A DNA stretch of 64,000 bases. It comes from Leclercia sp. LSNIH1 (GTDB lineage: Bacteria > Pseudomonadota > Gammaproteobacteria > Enterobacterales > Enterobacteriaceae). Below the pieces are notes generated by a model. It had not been told where the DNA came from. It was given only the letters and a program-made list of their open reading frames with translations, and ran no database searches. The stretch's first letter is position 1; the number at the start of each line of letters is the position of its first letter. Shown here piece by piece: positions 32,819 through 40,060 of the stretch. The DNA lies in NCBI RefSeq assembly GCF_002902985.1, contig NZ_CP026167.1, forward strand, positions 2,852,001 through 2,916,000, written 5' to 3'. The translations under genes and the position numbers were made by a program.

Positions 32819-33757
32819 ATGGAAGAACTTAAATCAAATTCAGTTTCAGGTCGCGATTATAATCCCGTCTACGCATCTGCCTCTTCGGGCGATGTTGACG
32901 CCCAAATTAAACTCGGAAAAATGTACCGTGACGGCGAGGGAGTTGAAAAGGACGGTAAAAAGGCCGTTGAGTGGCTGACAAGAGCTGCAGAACAGGGTAG
33001 GTCAGATGCCCATTACCTTTTAGGCGACATATATGCTTCGGGTAACGGAGTCCCTCTGAGCTATTCAAAAGCCCTGGAGTGGTTCAAATTTCCGTTAGAT
33101 CAGGGCGACTCGGATACTCAGGTTTACGTAGGGTGGCTACACGAAAAAGGATTTGGGGTCCTTAAAGATAATTCAAAAGCCGCAGAATATTACGCTCTTG
33201 CCGCAGAACAGGGTAATAGCACTGCCCAACATAATCTTGGAAACTTTTACGAGCAAGGACTTGGGGTGCCCAAAGATGAGAATAAGGCATTCGAATACTA
33301 TTCATTGTCAGCGCAACAAGGGGATAGCGATAGCCAGGCGAAATTGGGGGCGATGTACATTGCACGTCATGACTATGAAAAAGGCAAAGACTATCTTCGC
33401 ATGGCTGGTGAAAATGGCAACCAAAGGGCTCTCGAAACGCTAAAGAAAATTGAAGCGGTTCAAGAAAAACACAGAATCGAAGACAGTGTCAGGAAAATCA
33501 CTTGTCCTTTCTGCGGGAAAAAAAGTGTTTGGAAGGCAAAATTTTGCCACGGCTGCACAGCCCGGATTACGTACGAACCTATAAGAGAATATGAATGGAT
33601 AGGTATAGGTCTCGGTATTATTTTCGCTGTAGTTGGTATTGCAATCGATCCGAATCATATCGGCATGGTACTATTCTATGCCTTCATTATATGGTGGCTA
33701 TCCATCATGCTCGGTAAATTTTTTGGTAAACAAAGAGCCATGTTCAGCAAAGACTAA
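32819..33757 (+). CDS. Sel1-repeat protein with zinc ribbon and two membrane helices
   Basis: In this 312-residue protein, residues ~25-215 hold five Sel1-like repeats of about 36 residues (pattern A...LG.MY..G.GV..D..KA.EW). A zinc ribbon CPFCGKK...FCHGC (~228-248) and two hydrophobic helices (WIGIGLGIIFAVVGIAI and MVLFYAFIIWWLSIMLG) follow. Sel1 repeats mediate protein contacts. The membrane tail would anchor it with the repeats in the cytoplasm. It lies in the conversion region between fibres and attR. A role in host change or defence is possible but unproven. Confidence 0.75.
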   Translation: MEELKSNSVSGRDYNPVYASASSGDVDAQIKLGKMYRDGEGVEKDGKKAVEWLTRAAEQGRSDAHYLLGDIYASGNGVPLSYSKALEWFKFPLDQGDSDTQVYVGWLHEKGFGVLKDNSKAAEYYALAAEQGNSTAQHNLGNFYEQGLGVPKDENKAFEYYSLSAQQGDSDSQAKLGAMYIARHDYEKGKDYLRMAGENGNQRALETLKKIEAVQEKHRIEDSVRKITCPFCGKKSVWKAKFCHGCTARITYEPIREYEWIGIGLGIIFAVVGIAIDPNHIGMVLFYAFIIWWLSIMLGKFFGKQRAMFSKD

Positions 33758-33795
33758 GTCTTCGGCCTCACAAATCGATTTTATTTTTCTCTGAT

Positions 33796-33873
33796 TTGAG
33801 TAGTGAGTTGCAGGCTGGCAAAATTTCTGAAGTAAAATTTGTTGCTCGAAGACAACAAGTAAAAACTTACTGA
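33796..33873 (+). pseudogene. Remnant of the KISEL/FVARE small gene
   Basis: The frame reads SSELQAGKISEVKFVARRQQ before a stop. It resembles the C-terminal half of the intact gene at 7239-7412 (KKISEL...GKEISEIQFVARE). No start or ribosome site is present. Confidence 0.5.
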
Positions 33874-33927
33874 GCATAAACGTGCGCCACGTTTTTCGTC
33901 GTCACTGTTCCGGCGAAAAATGGTTCC

Positions 33928-33960
33928 AGCCGTGGAGAACTCCCTCCACGGCTACTTTTC
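33928..33960 (+). terminator. Terminator-like hairpin
   Basis: AGCCGTGGAG pairs perfectly with CTCCACGGCT around AACTCC, followed by ACTTTTC. It may end the Sel1-gene transcript. Confidence 0.5.
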
Positions 33961-34223
33961 AGAAAATATCGTGACGCCTTAACAAAGAAAATTTCTCGAA
34001 TGGTCGCTCGCCCTCATGACAAAAATGGAGCGAGACAAACTTTTATTTGCTGATGTGTATTTTTTGCCCACTTCTGGCACCAAACGCCCTACCGTGGGCG
34101 CTACAGTTACAGACCTAATCCGCAACCATTCACATATCGATCTCTTCAAACATCATTTCTAAAATGCGATTCAGCTTTTCAAGGTAGCTTTTACTGGCAT
34201 CTCTGTATAAGCCGTTCGCTTGC

Positions 34224-34388
34224 ATCGATTTGTCCGGCTGTCGAACGCAATTCGCTAAGCACAGGGGTAAGGCGTTAATCACGGGTGATGGTGAAGCGAT
34301 TGAGGGAGAGGCTGCAGAAGAGGTCGAGGTGATGGGGCGTGTTACGTCCTTCATCAATAGCGCAGACGCTGATGAGCTTCCTGTGTAA
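34224..34388 (+). pseudogene. Remnant of the UmuD'-like gene
   Basis: The frame reads LSGCRTQFAKHRGKALITGD, then GEAIEGEAAEEVEVMGRV, and ends DADELPV with a stop. It corresponds to the C-terminal 50 or so residues of the gene at 32225-32542. The N-terminal half and promoter are missing. Confidence 0.7.
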
Positions 34389-34517
34389 GAAGCGGTGCGT
34401 AGCTAGATATCATATGATCTTCCCTAATGAGTTTTAACGTCCGATCTGAGCAGTCTGCGGGCATTATTGTCAGTATTGTGTATGAAAAAATGGGCGGCAG
34501 GTTAGCTGATATGAAAA

Positions 34518-34545
34518 TCGCCACGCTGTTAACGTGGCGACTGAA
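34518..34545 (-). terminator. Terminator of leftward membrane protein gene
   Basis: TCGCCACG and CGTGGCGA form an 8-bp stem. On the minus strand it runs into TTTTC, just downstream of the gene at 34554. Confidence 0.6.
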
Positions 34546-34553
34546 AGCTTGTG

Positions 34554-35156
34554 CTACCCGTTGTCTCTCTCGTCTAGGGCTTTACGGTATCTTGCTCGCT
34601 CGACTTCATCCAGATTTGGATCTGACAACACAGATCTGCCTTTGATGGCTAAATCCGTATCTATTTCTGTCCGGGTAGCATAAGCCTTAGATACATTTCC
34701 GTTTGGATATGCAGCACCTTTAGTCGATGGCCCACCAAGACCTCGGGCGAAAGCTAATGAAAGAACAGCCACAGCCAATAATACTGCTATCAACGGATAA
34801 AAAAACGTAGGTGAGACCTGTTCCAAAAACAATCGCAGCCTTACGAATGGAATAATCGAACATAGAATAAGAGCGGCACTTGCGAGAGACCATGACTTCA
34901 GTCTATTCCCTTCACGTCTGAGTATAGAGGCAAGACAAATCACACCTGCGATTACTAAAATGGTGAACGTGATAATCAACGTCAAGTCAACGTGGTTAGA
35001 AATCCAATACACGGAATTTCCCACTGAGTAAATAATTGAAAGGAGGACTAATGGGACCAATTGTATAATATTCTTTCTGACGACAAAGTACAGCACTAAT
35101 ACAGGGATAGCGTTGATGATGCTGCCTATTAATATAGGCATGAAAGGTATAGGCAT
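34554..35156 (-). CDS. Multi-spanning membrane protein of unknown function
   Basis: The protein has 200 residues from the ATG at 35156, chosen because CGAGG lies six bases upstream; a GTG at 35255 would add 33 residues. Five or so hydrophobic segments (MPILIGSIINAIPVLVLYFVV, LVPLVLLSIIYSVGNSVYWI, LIITFTILVIAGVICLA and others) precede a soluble C-terminal tail rich in charged residues (DEVERARYRKALDERDNG). I do not recognise the family. It is the last gene before attR and runs against the phage late genes. Confidence 0.65.
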   Translation of the reverse strand: MPIPFMPILIGSIINAIPVLVLYFVVRKNIIQLVPLVLLSIIYSVGNSVYWISNHVDLTLIITFTILVIAGVICLASILRREGNRLKSWSLASAALILCSIIPFVRLRLFLEQVSPTFFYPLIAVLLAVAVLSLAFARGLGGPSTKGAAYPNGNVSKAYATRTEIDTDLAIKGRSVLSDPNLDEVERARYRKALDERDNG

Positions 35157-35892
35157 ATTGAACCTCGAGAAAGTTATTTGAAAATATATTATGAAGTGAC
35201 TCAGGGTGCGAATGACTAAATCTAGCATACCATTAACATTCTCAACTGCTACCACTGAAGCACAACCACTGTCAGCCTAGACAAACCGGTATTATTGCGC
35301 AGGTCTGTGGTATTTATCTTAGTAAGAACTGAATCAGTTCAACAAAGATATACGACGTCGCTGCGATTTGTATTGCCCGGAATCCTTCAGCTGAAAAGCG
35401 CTATTCATGGCATTCTCTGGAACCACCTTCTTCAAGGCAGGTTTAGAGTGTATTTGTTTCTTTGTCCTGAATTCATCCATTCCCCTCAGGACGAGATTAA
35501 GAATTATGATGGGTTTCTGAAGTATGGGATTATCCACAAAGAGTGACTACGATCCGCTCGCTGATAAAGGTAGAATAGATGAATAACTTTTACGTAACTA
35601 CTACTAAATGTAGTGGTAACGTTCATTTTTGTCCTATTCGGACTTTGAAATGATTCTGTAAATATCCCTGCAAAACGAACCATCAACTTTTAGGGAGTCT
35701 CTGACACTTCCGCTTCTGGCACATAACAGACCAATAATTGTAAGTGGGCAAGGCACATTTAGCCTCGATAAGCGGTTATCAAAACTCTATACTAATATCG
35801 TAAAAACAAAGGGTTATAAAGCAGGCCAATGAAGCCATAAAAAAAGATATTACGATATCATTGTATTTTAAATCAATGGGTTGCAAGGTTTG
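35157..35892. other. Prophage right-end non-coding region
   Basis: No convincing gene was seen. Short frames on both strands lack ribosome sites and known motifs. The last 150 bases contain AT-rich motifs such as GATATTACGATATC near 35845 that could be integrase arm sites, but I cannot assign them. Confidence 0.45.
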
Positions 35893-36067
35893 TGTGGAAC
35901 TACTGCTGCGTCACATGGAATGGTTCGAAGCCGCAGACCTGATCGTTAAAGGTATGGAAGGCGCGATCAACAACAAGACCGTGACCTATGACTTCGAACG
36001 TCTGATGGAAGGCGCTAAGCTGCTGAAATGTTCAGAGTTTGGTGACGCGATCATCGAAAACATGTAA
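35893..36067 (+). pseudogene. icd: attR: displaced 3' end of icd (isocitrate dehydrogenase)
   Basis: The frame reads [20 protein letters not shown], then [14 protein letters not shown], and ends [10 protein letters not shown] with a stop, the exact C-terminus of NADP-dependent isocitrate dehydrogenase. The rest of the gene is absent; upstream sequence is phage DNA. Phage 21 and e14 integrate in the 3' end of icd and supply a replacement tail at attL, leaving such a fragment at attR. The core crossover must lie within this segment. Confidence 0.9.
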
Positions 36068-36089
36068 TCCGGATTTCGGGTTGTATGTG

Positions 36090-36119
36090 AACGGGAGCCT
36101 GATGGCTCCCGTTTTTTAT
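36090..36119 (+). terminator. icd terminator
   Basis: AACGGGAGCC pairs with GGCTCCCGTT around TGAT and is followed by six T residues. It follows the icd fragment by 22 bases. Confidence 0.9.
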
Positions 36120-36307
36120 TAGCATTCTTGCGCTGCTGCGGATGCCCTACCTTCTTACTCCCTCTTTGTCTCTTTTATTGATGCCATGAATGGCTAATAT
36201 CGCAACGTCCGGACAGACGTGCTGATGCACATCCGTCGTCGCGGCTATGTTTGATATTTTAATAACAAACACAGGCTTACCCGAACATCGCAAAAAAGGA
36301 GATATGC

Positions 36308-36757
36308 ATGAAGCGTCCAAACTGGTTTCAGATTTCTGCTGAGGGTGGAAAGGCTATGGGAGCACTTCATCATTACGCTACTACCGGGACAGATTTGCCT
36401 GCCGATCTGATTCATCTGGTTTTTTTACGTGTTTCACAGATTAACGGTTGTGCGCACTGCATTGATATACATACGCGCGACCTTATCAAAAGCGGCATGT
36501 CCGTCGAAAAATTGGTCCTGGTGCCGGTGTGGCGAGAAGCGACCTACCTTTTCTCGGATGTGGAGCAAGCTGCGCTTGCATGGGCAGAAGAAGTGACCCT
36601 TATCAGTGAAACACACGCTTCTGATGAAGCCTATTCCGCAGCGCTTGCTCTATTTGGTGAAAAAAATCTGGTTGAACTGACCATTGTGATTGCCACCATG
36701 AATGCCATCAATCGGATGGGCATCAGTTTCCGCATGAAGCCGCTCGCTAAAGCATGA
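36308..36757 (+). CDS. AhpD-like / carboxymuconolactone decarboxylase family protein
   Basis: The 149-residue protein carries the peroxidase-type motif NGCAHCIDIHTRDLIKSG with the CxxC pair and following His of the AhpD fold. Such proteins reduce peroxides or act on small organic substrates. AAAGGAGAT precedes the ATG. It lies next to a nitroreductase and a LysR regulator, suggesting a small redox-stress group. Confidence 0.85.
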   Translation: MKRPNWFQISAEGGKAMGALHHYATTGTDLPADLIHLVFLRVSQINGCAHCIDIHTRDLIKSGMSVEKLVLVPVWREATYLFSDVEQAALAWAEEVTLISETHASDEAYSAALALFGEKNLVELTIVIATMNAINRMGISFRMKPLAKA

Positions 36758-36869
36758 AATCATACCCGTTGGTTTAGTTTCACTTTGTGCGTACAGCAGA
36801 TCTTAAGCCAGACCGCAGAGGGCTCAAATAAATGAGCCCTGAATTGAGCTTGAGGCCGATAAATCCCGG

Positions 36870-37721
36870 TTATTTTAATTTGAAACCGCGCTGCATGACC
36901 GTTTCGCGTAAATTGATTCGCCCGCCGAGATAATCCATGCTGGTCGCGGAATCAACGACGGAGCCGGTCCAGGTTTTGTCGCGCATATTCTGGCGACGAC
37001 GAAATGCCTGATATGCATTTTCATAGCCTTCAAGATAGGTGCGATAGCGATCCTGTTGGTAGCGATTGTAATGGAGCACCATTGGCTGAGCCGGTCGCGG
37101 GCGAATGCTGCTGGTTCTGGCTCTGTCGGGCCACCCGGTTGCCATGCCAAACGTGACAAAGCTGTACTCAGGCAGGTTGATGATTTCCGCCACCTCTTTG
37201 GCAATATTACGCATCACCCCGAGATAGACTATTCCTAAGCCTATGGATTCCGCTGCAACGGCAGCGTTCTGGGCGGCAAGGGCGGCATCAATCGATGCCA
37301 TCAGGAAAGAGTCGAGGTAGTCGAGCACAACAGGCTCTTTACCGGCATCTTTTGTTATTCCTGCCCCTCGCGACAGATCTGCCACCCAGAGGAGCAGGGC
37401 GGGTGCTTCCTCAATCCACGGGATACGATCCACGGGCACTGAACGTGCTACGGTATCTGAAATACGCTGTTTAAGCGCCGGGTCCGTAACGGCTACCAGG
37501 CTCCACTGATTCAGGGCAGAGGAGTTTGAGGCTGATTGCGCTGCAGCGACCATGGTCTCTATTGCCCCATCCGGGAGAGGTTCAGGCAAAAATGTCCTGA
37601 CAGATTTATGGCCCAGCAGGGCTTCGACCTGCGGCGTCCAGATAATGTTGTCTGGTTTGGGTTGCTCAACACCGTATCGGGCTTCCAGCAACGCCTGTTG
37701 TTTTGCAGTAACGTCAGTCAT
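36870..37721 (-). CDS. NADPH-dependent nitroreductase (NfsA-like FMN enzyme)
   Basis: The 283-residue protein begins MTDVTAKQQALLEARYG. It contains the FMN-binding start HKSVRTFLPEPLPDG, SNSSALNQWSLVAV, and GLGIVYLGVMRN, and the NfsA-like C-terminal arm RYRTYLEGYENAYQAFRRRQNM. The start at 37721 has AAGGAGAG upstream. It is divergent from a LysR-type gene 130 bases away, which probably controls it. Substrates could be quinones, nitroaromatics or chromate; this is family knowledge. Confidence 0.85.
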   Translation of the reverse strand: MTDVTAKQQALLEARYGVEQPKPDNIIWTPQVEALLGHKSVRTFLPEPLPDGAIETMVAAAQSASNSSALNQWSLVAVTDPALKQRISDTVARSVPVDRIPWIEEAPALLLWVADLSRGAGITKDAGKEPVVLDYLDSFLMASIDAALAAQNAAVAAESIGLGIVYLGVMRNIAKEVAEIINLPEYSFVTFGMATGWPDRARTSSIRPRPAQPMVLHYNRYQQDRYRTYLEGYENAYQAFRRRQNMRDKTWTGSVVDSATSMDYLGGRINLRETVMQRGFKLK

Positions 37722-37850
37722 GGTTTTACTCTCCTTCGGCAAATTTCATGACCGCAGGATAGCGGGAGTTGCCACACGGATAAGCCCCCCATTTACGACT
37801 TCAGTTTCCATATGTGTGCACAATCAGATGGCATACTTTAAAATAGAGTC

Positions 37851-38753
37851 ATGGATCATCTGTTAGCTATACGTATATTCCAGCGCATCGTAGAGACGCG
37901 CTCTTTCACAAAGGCCGCAGCACACCTGGATTTGCCGCGCTCCACTGTCAGTAAGAATCTCAAATTATTAGAGGAACATATAGGCACAAAGCTGATACAG
38001 CGCACGACACGTACTGTCACCTTAACGACCGAGGGGGCCGAGTATTACAGAAGGATCAGTAAGCTCGTCACTAAACTCGATGAAACCGAAGGCGCCATTC
38101 GGGATATGGGCGCCGCCGCGAAAGGAAGGCTGCGCATCGATCTTCACTCCTCGCTGGCGAATTTTGTCCTGATGCCGGTACTCGAAGAGTTTCGTGAACG
38201 CTATCCCCATATACAGCTGGCGCTTGGGGTGGGCGATCGCCCGGTTAATCTTATAGAGGAAGGTGTAGACTGCGTCATTCGCGCAGGTGAGCTGACGGAT
38301 TCTTCTCTGATTGCGCGAACGCTGTATAAAGATCTCTTAATTACCTGTGCAAGCCCCGGCTACCTGAAACAGTATGGCGTGCCCAAAAAACTGACTGACC
38401 TTGAAAATGGACATAAAATCGTCGGCTATTTCAGTGCTGCAACCGGTGAGGCCTGGCCTCTGCGTTTCATGAGCAGGGGAGGCGAAAAACAGTTGGCAGC
38501 ATTTGATATCGCCGCGAATGATAGTGCCGCGCTGATAAGTATGCTTGTCCACGGCATGGGCATAGGGCAAACACATGCTTCCGTAAGCCGTCGCTTTATA
38601 GCATCGGGTGAACTTGTTCCTGTTCTTGAAGAGGTTACGCACAGACAATTTCCTGTCTCTATTATTTTCCCGCCAACAAAGCCGTTAAATGGCCGATTGA
38701 GAATATTCATCGACTGGATGATTGAGAGATTTTCTGGAAATAGTACCTGGTAG
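37851..38753 (+). CDS. LysR-type transcription regulator
   Basis: The 300-residue protein has an N-terminal winged helix-turn-helix (MDHLLAIRIFQRIVETRSFTKAAAHLDLPRSTVSKNLK) and a C-terminal periplasmic-binding-like effector domain. It reads away from the nitroreductase gene, the usual layout for a LysR regulator and its target. The effector is unknown. Confidence 0.9.
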   Translation: MDHLLAIRIFQRIVETRSFTKAAAHLDLPRSTVSKNLKLLEEHIGTKLIQRTTRTVTLTTEGAEYYRRISKLVTKLDETEGAIRDMGAAAKGRLRIDLHSSLANFVLMPVLEEFRERYPHIQLALGVGDRPVNLIEEGVDCVIRAGELTDSSLIARTLYKDLLITCASPGYLKQYGVPKKLTDLENGHKIVGYFSAATGEAWPLRFMSRGGEKQLAAFDIAANDSAALISMLVHGMGIGQTHASVSRRFIASGELVPVLEEVTHRQFPVSIIFPPTKPLNGRLRIFIDWMIERFSGNSTW

Positions 38754-38797
38754 GAAGCCGATGGGTGCCCGTTTTTTATGGTTACGCAGGAGGAATA

Positions 38798-39052
38798 ATG
38801 CTTGATGAGACAGCGCTTCGCCGCATTGCCGCAGGTGAACTCTTGGCGGCAACACCAGCAGAGCTTGCCGCCGAACTTCTGACTATCCGTCAGGAGAACG
38901 CCCGCCTGAAGCAGCTTCTCGCAACCGAAGTGAAGCTCCCTTATGTCAGCGCCAGCCCGGTGTGTGATATCGAGGCCGGATACGCGGCAGGCGTCACCGA
39001 CTGTAAAGAGGCGATACGTCGGGCAGGATTTTTAATCGAAGGGGATGATTAA
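38798..39052 (+). CDS. Small phage-type protein, stranded outside the prophage
   Basis: The 84-residue protein begins MLDETALRRIAAGELLAATPAEL, then a coiled-coil TIRQENARLKQLL, and ends AIRRAGFLIEGDD. I recognise the pattern from lambdoid and related prophages, function unknown. CAGGAGGA precedes the ATG. It has no phage neighbours here, so it may be the relic of another element. Confidence 0.65.
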   Translation: MLDETALRRIAAGELLAATPAELAAELLTIRQENARLKQLLATEVKLPYVSASPVCDIEAGYAAGVTDCKEAIRRAGFLIEGDD

Positions 39053-39078
39053 AAGATGAAACCCGACGGATGCCGGGC
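39050..39078 (-). terminator. Leftward terminator of the small peptide gene
   Basis: On the minus strand CCCGGC, ATCC and GTCGGG form a hairpin followed by TTTCATCTTTT. It lies ten bases beyond the stop of the peptide gene and overlaps the end of the rightward gene. Confidence 0.55.
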
Positions 39079-39087
39079 CTGCTCACG

Positions 39088-39180
39088 TTAAAACCAGTTA
39101 AATTTGTCCGAGAGTATAAGCAACAAGGAACTGGCACAAACAAGGTTAATACAAATCACGAATCTGCTGGAAACATTCAT
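39088..39180 (-). CDS. 30-residue hydrophobic peptide (possible type I toxin-like)
   Basis: The peptide starts MNVSSRFVICINLVC and ends LSDKFNWF, with one membrane helix of about 18 residues between. It has its own downstream terminator and another leftward terminator 85 bases upstream (39266-39291), so it lies in a compact leftward transcription unit. Length and makeup are like type I toxins or small membrane proteins; I have a faint recollection of TimP/RyfA-type peptides with a similar start. The identity is not established. Confidence 0.5.
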   Translation of the reverse strand: MNVSSRFVICINLVCASSLLLILSDKFNWF

Positions 39181-39542
39181 GTTATCAATACCATTATGGC
39201 TGTACTGGGATTGTGCTAATAAGCGTAATCGCAAATCCCAGAACGTCAAATCGCAGGATAACAGGCAAAAAAAAGCCCACGAAACGTGGGCAAGTAATAC
39301 TGGAAGCAATGTGAGCAATGTCGTACTGAATACCTGAGTGATTTGCTCAACTATTCAGTATTGAGAAAGATAATGTTTCTCATTAACGATTACAACCCCA
39401 TCTTTTGTGTGGGACGCCGTTTGTGGACTTAATCTTAAAATATTCACGTGATGGCTATCACAAACTTGCATTTCTGAATCCTGTGCTAAGCTTTCTGTGT
39501 ACTTGATTTGACGACAAAAACCATACAGAGAGGAAAGCAGTT
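39181..39542. other. Intergenic region left of yeaQ
   Basis: It holds the leftward terminator at 39266-39291 and, further right, the yeaQ promoter region. A short leftward RNA could start near 39340-39380 and end at 39266. No further gene was seen. Confidence 0.45.
39266..39291 (-). terminator. Strong leftward terminator
   Basis: GCCCACG and CGTGGGC close a three-base loop, with eight T residues on the minus strand. No protein gene feeds it, so a small RNA is likely. Confidence 0.75.
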
Positions 39543-39917
39543 ATGGGAATCATATCCTGGATTATCTTTGGGCTTATTGCAGGTATTCTGGCGAAGTGGA
39601 TCATGCCGGGCAAAGATGGCGGTGGGTTCATCGTTACGGTCATTCTGGGCATCATCGGTGCCGTAGTGGGTGGCTGGATCAGTACCCTGTTCGGATTCGG
39701 CAGAGTCGATGGCTTTAACTTCGGCAGCTTTATGGTTGCAGTAATTGGTGCGCTGGTGGTGCTGTTTATTTACCGTAAGGTAAGAAGCTAACCCGACACA
39801 CTTCAGAAAAAAGACCGCCAATAGGCGGTCTTTTTCCGCGATTCGCCACCAGCCTAACTGGCTTCCGGCCACGGCCACAATGGCGACAATCAGCATAATA
39901 ATCGTCGTTTTTCTCAT
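39486..39917 (-). CDS. yoaJ: YoaJ-like small membrane protein with read-through extension
   Basis: The first 24 codons give MRKTTIIMLIVAIVAVAGSQ followed by LGWW, matching E. coli YoaJ (24 aa, one membrane helix). In E. coli the stop follows LGWW. Here the next codon is CGA, one transition from TGA, and the frame stays open for 143 codons across the terminator and antisense to yeaQ. The true product may be the short protein in relatives. The transcript should end at 39805-39835, before any stop, so expression here may be impaired. The start directly follows the yoaK stop. Confidence 0.6.
   Translation of the reverse strand: MRKTTIIMLIVAIVAVAGSQLGWWRIAEKDRLLAVFFLKCVGLASYLTVNKQHHQRTNYCNHKAAEVKAIDSAESEQGTDPATHYGTDDAQNDRNDEPTAIFARHDPLRQNTCNKPKDNPGYDSHNCFPLCMVFVVKSSTQKA
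39543..39791 (+). CDS. yeaQ: YeaQ, GlsB/YeaQ/YmgE family membrane protein
   Basis: The 82-residue protein has three hydrophobic helices (IISWIIFGLIAGILAKWI, GFIVTVILGIIGAVVGGWI, FGSFMVAVIGALVVLFIY), the standard arrangement of the transglycosylase-associated family. AGAGGAAAG lies before the ATG. The presence of yoaK, yoaJ and dgcP directly to the right identifies it as YeaQ rather than YmgE. In E. coli it is a stress-induced inner-membrane protein of unclear role. Confidence 0.88.
   Translation: MGIISWIIFGLIAGILAKWIMPGKDGGGFIVTVILGIIGAVVGGWISTLFGFGRVDGFNFGSFMVAVIGALVVLFIYRKVRS
39805..39835. terminator. Bidirectional terminator between yeaQ and yoaJ
   Basis: GACCGCC pairs with GGCGGTC around AATA, with A6 on the left and T5 on the right, so it can end yeaQ and the yoaKJ transcript. 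Confidence 0.85.
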
Positions 39918-40016
39918 TTATCCCCCAGGCGCAGCGTAGCCGCCGATAAAAAACCACGTTAAAAACACCACCGCCGTGATAAAAATCACGATCGGGAACA
40001 GAATACCAAGCCGCAT
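39918..40016 (-). CDS. yoaK: YoaK small membrane protein
   Basis: The 32-residue protein MRLGILFPIVIFITAVV... ends FIGGYAAPGG, close to E. coli YoaK (32 aa). It has a single membrane helix. It lies 44 bases after dgcP on the same strand and its stop abuts the yoaJ start. Function unknown. Confidence 0.85.
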   Translation of the reverse strand: MRLGILFPIVIFITAVVFLTWFFIGGYAAPGG

Positions 40017-40060
40017 GCTATCACCTGTCCTGAAATACAAAACCCGTCGAGTGTACGGGG

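Larger units (their letters stand above)
33758..34553. other. Remnant-rich stretch
   Basis: No intact gene was seen. It holds two decayed phage-gene tails (33796-33873 and 34224-34388), a terminator-like hairpin (33928-33953) and the terminator of the leftward membrane protein gene (34518-34545). Confidence 0.65.

Noticed and set aside
34130..34357. Leftward 75-codon frame
   Set aside because: It is the reverse complement of the UmuD'-like remnant, whose rightward frame has clear similarity to the intact gene.
35295..35546. Open frames on both strands near the prophage end
   Set aside because: No ribosome site, no motif, and the two strands overlap each other; treated as non-coding.
38765..38790. 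Second icd-type scar suggested by GGTGCCCGTTTTTTAT, which resembles the end of the icd terminator
   Set aside because: Only a short stretch is alike and no icd coding sequence is present; could be an ordinary terminator tail.
39104..39337. Rightward 77-codon frame
   Set aside because: It runs through two leftward terminators and lacks a ribosome site; the leftward peptide gene explains the region better.
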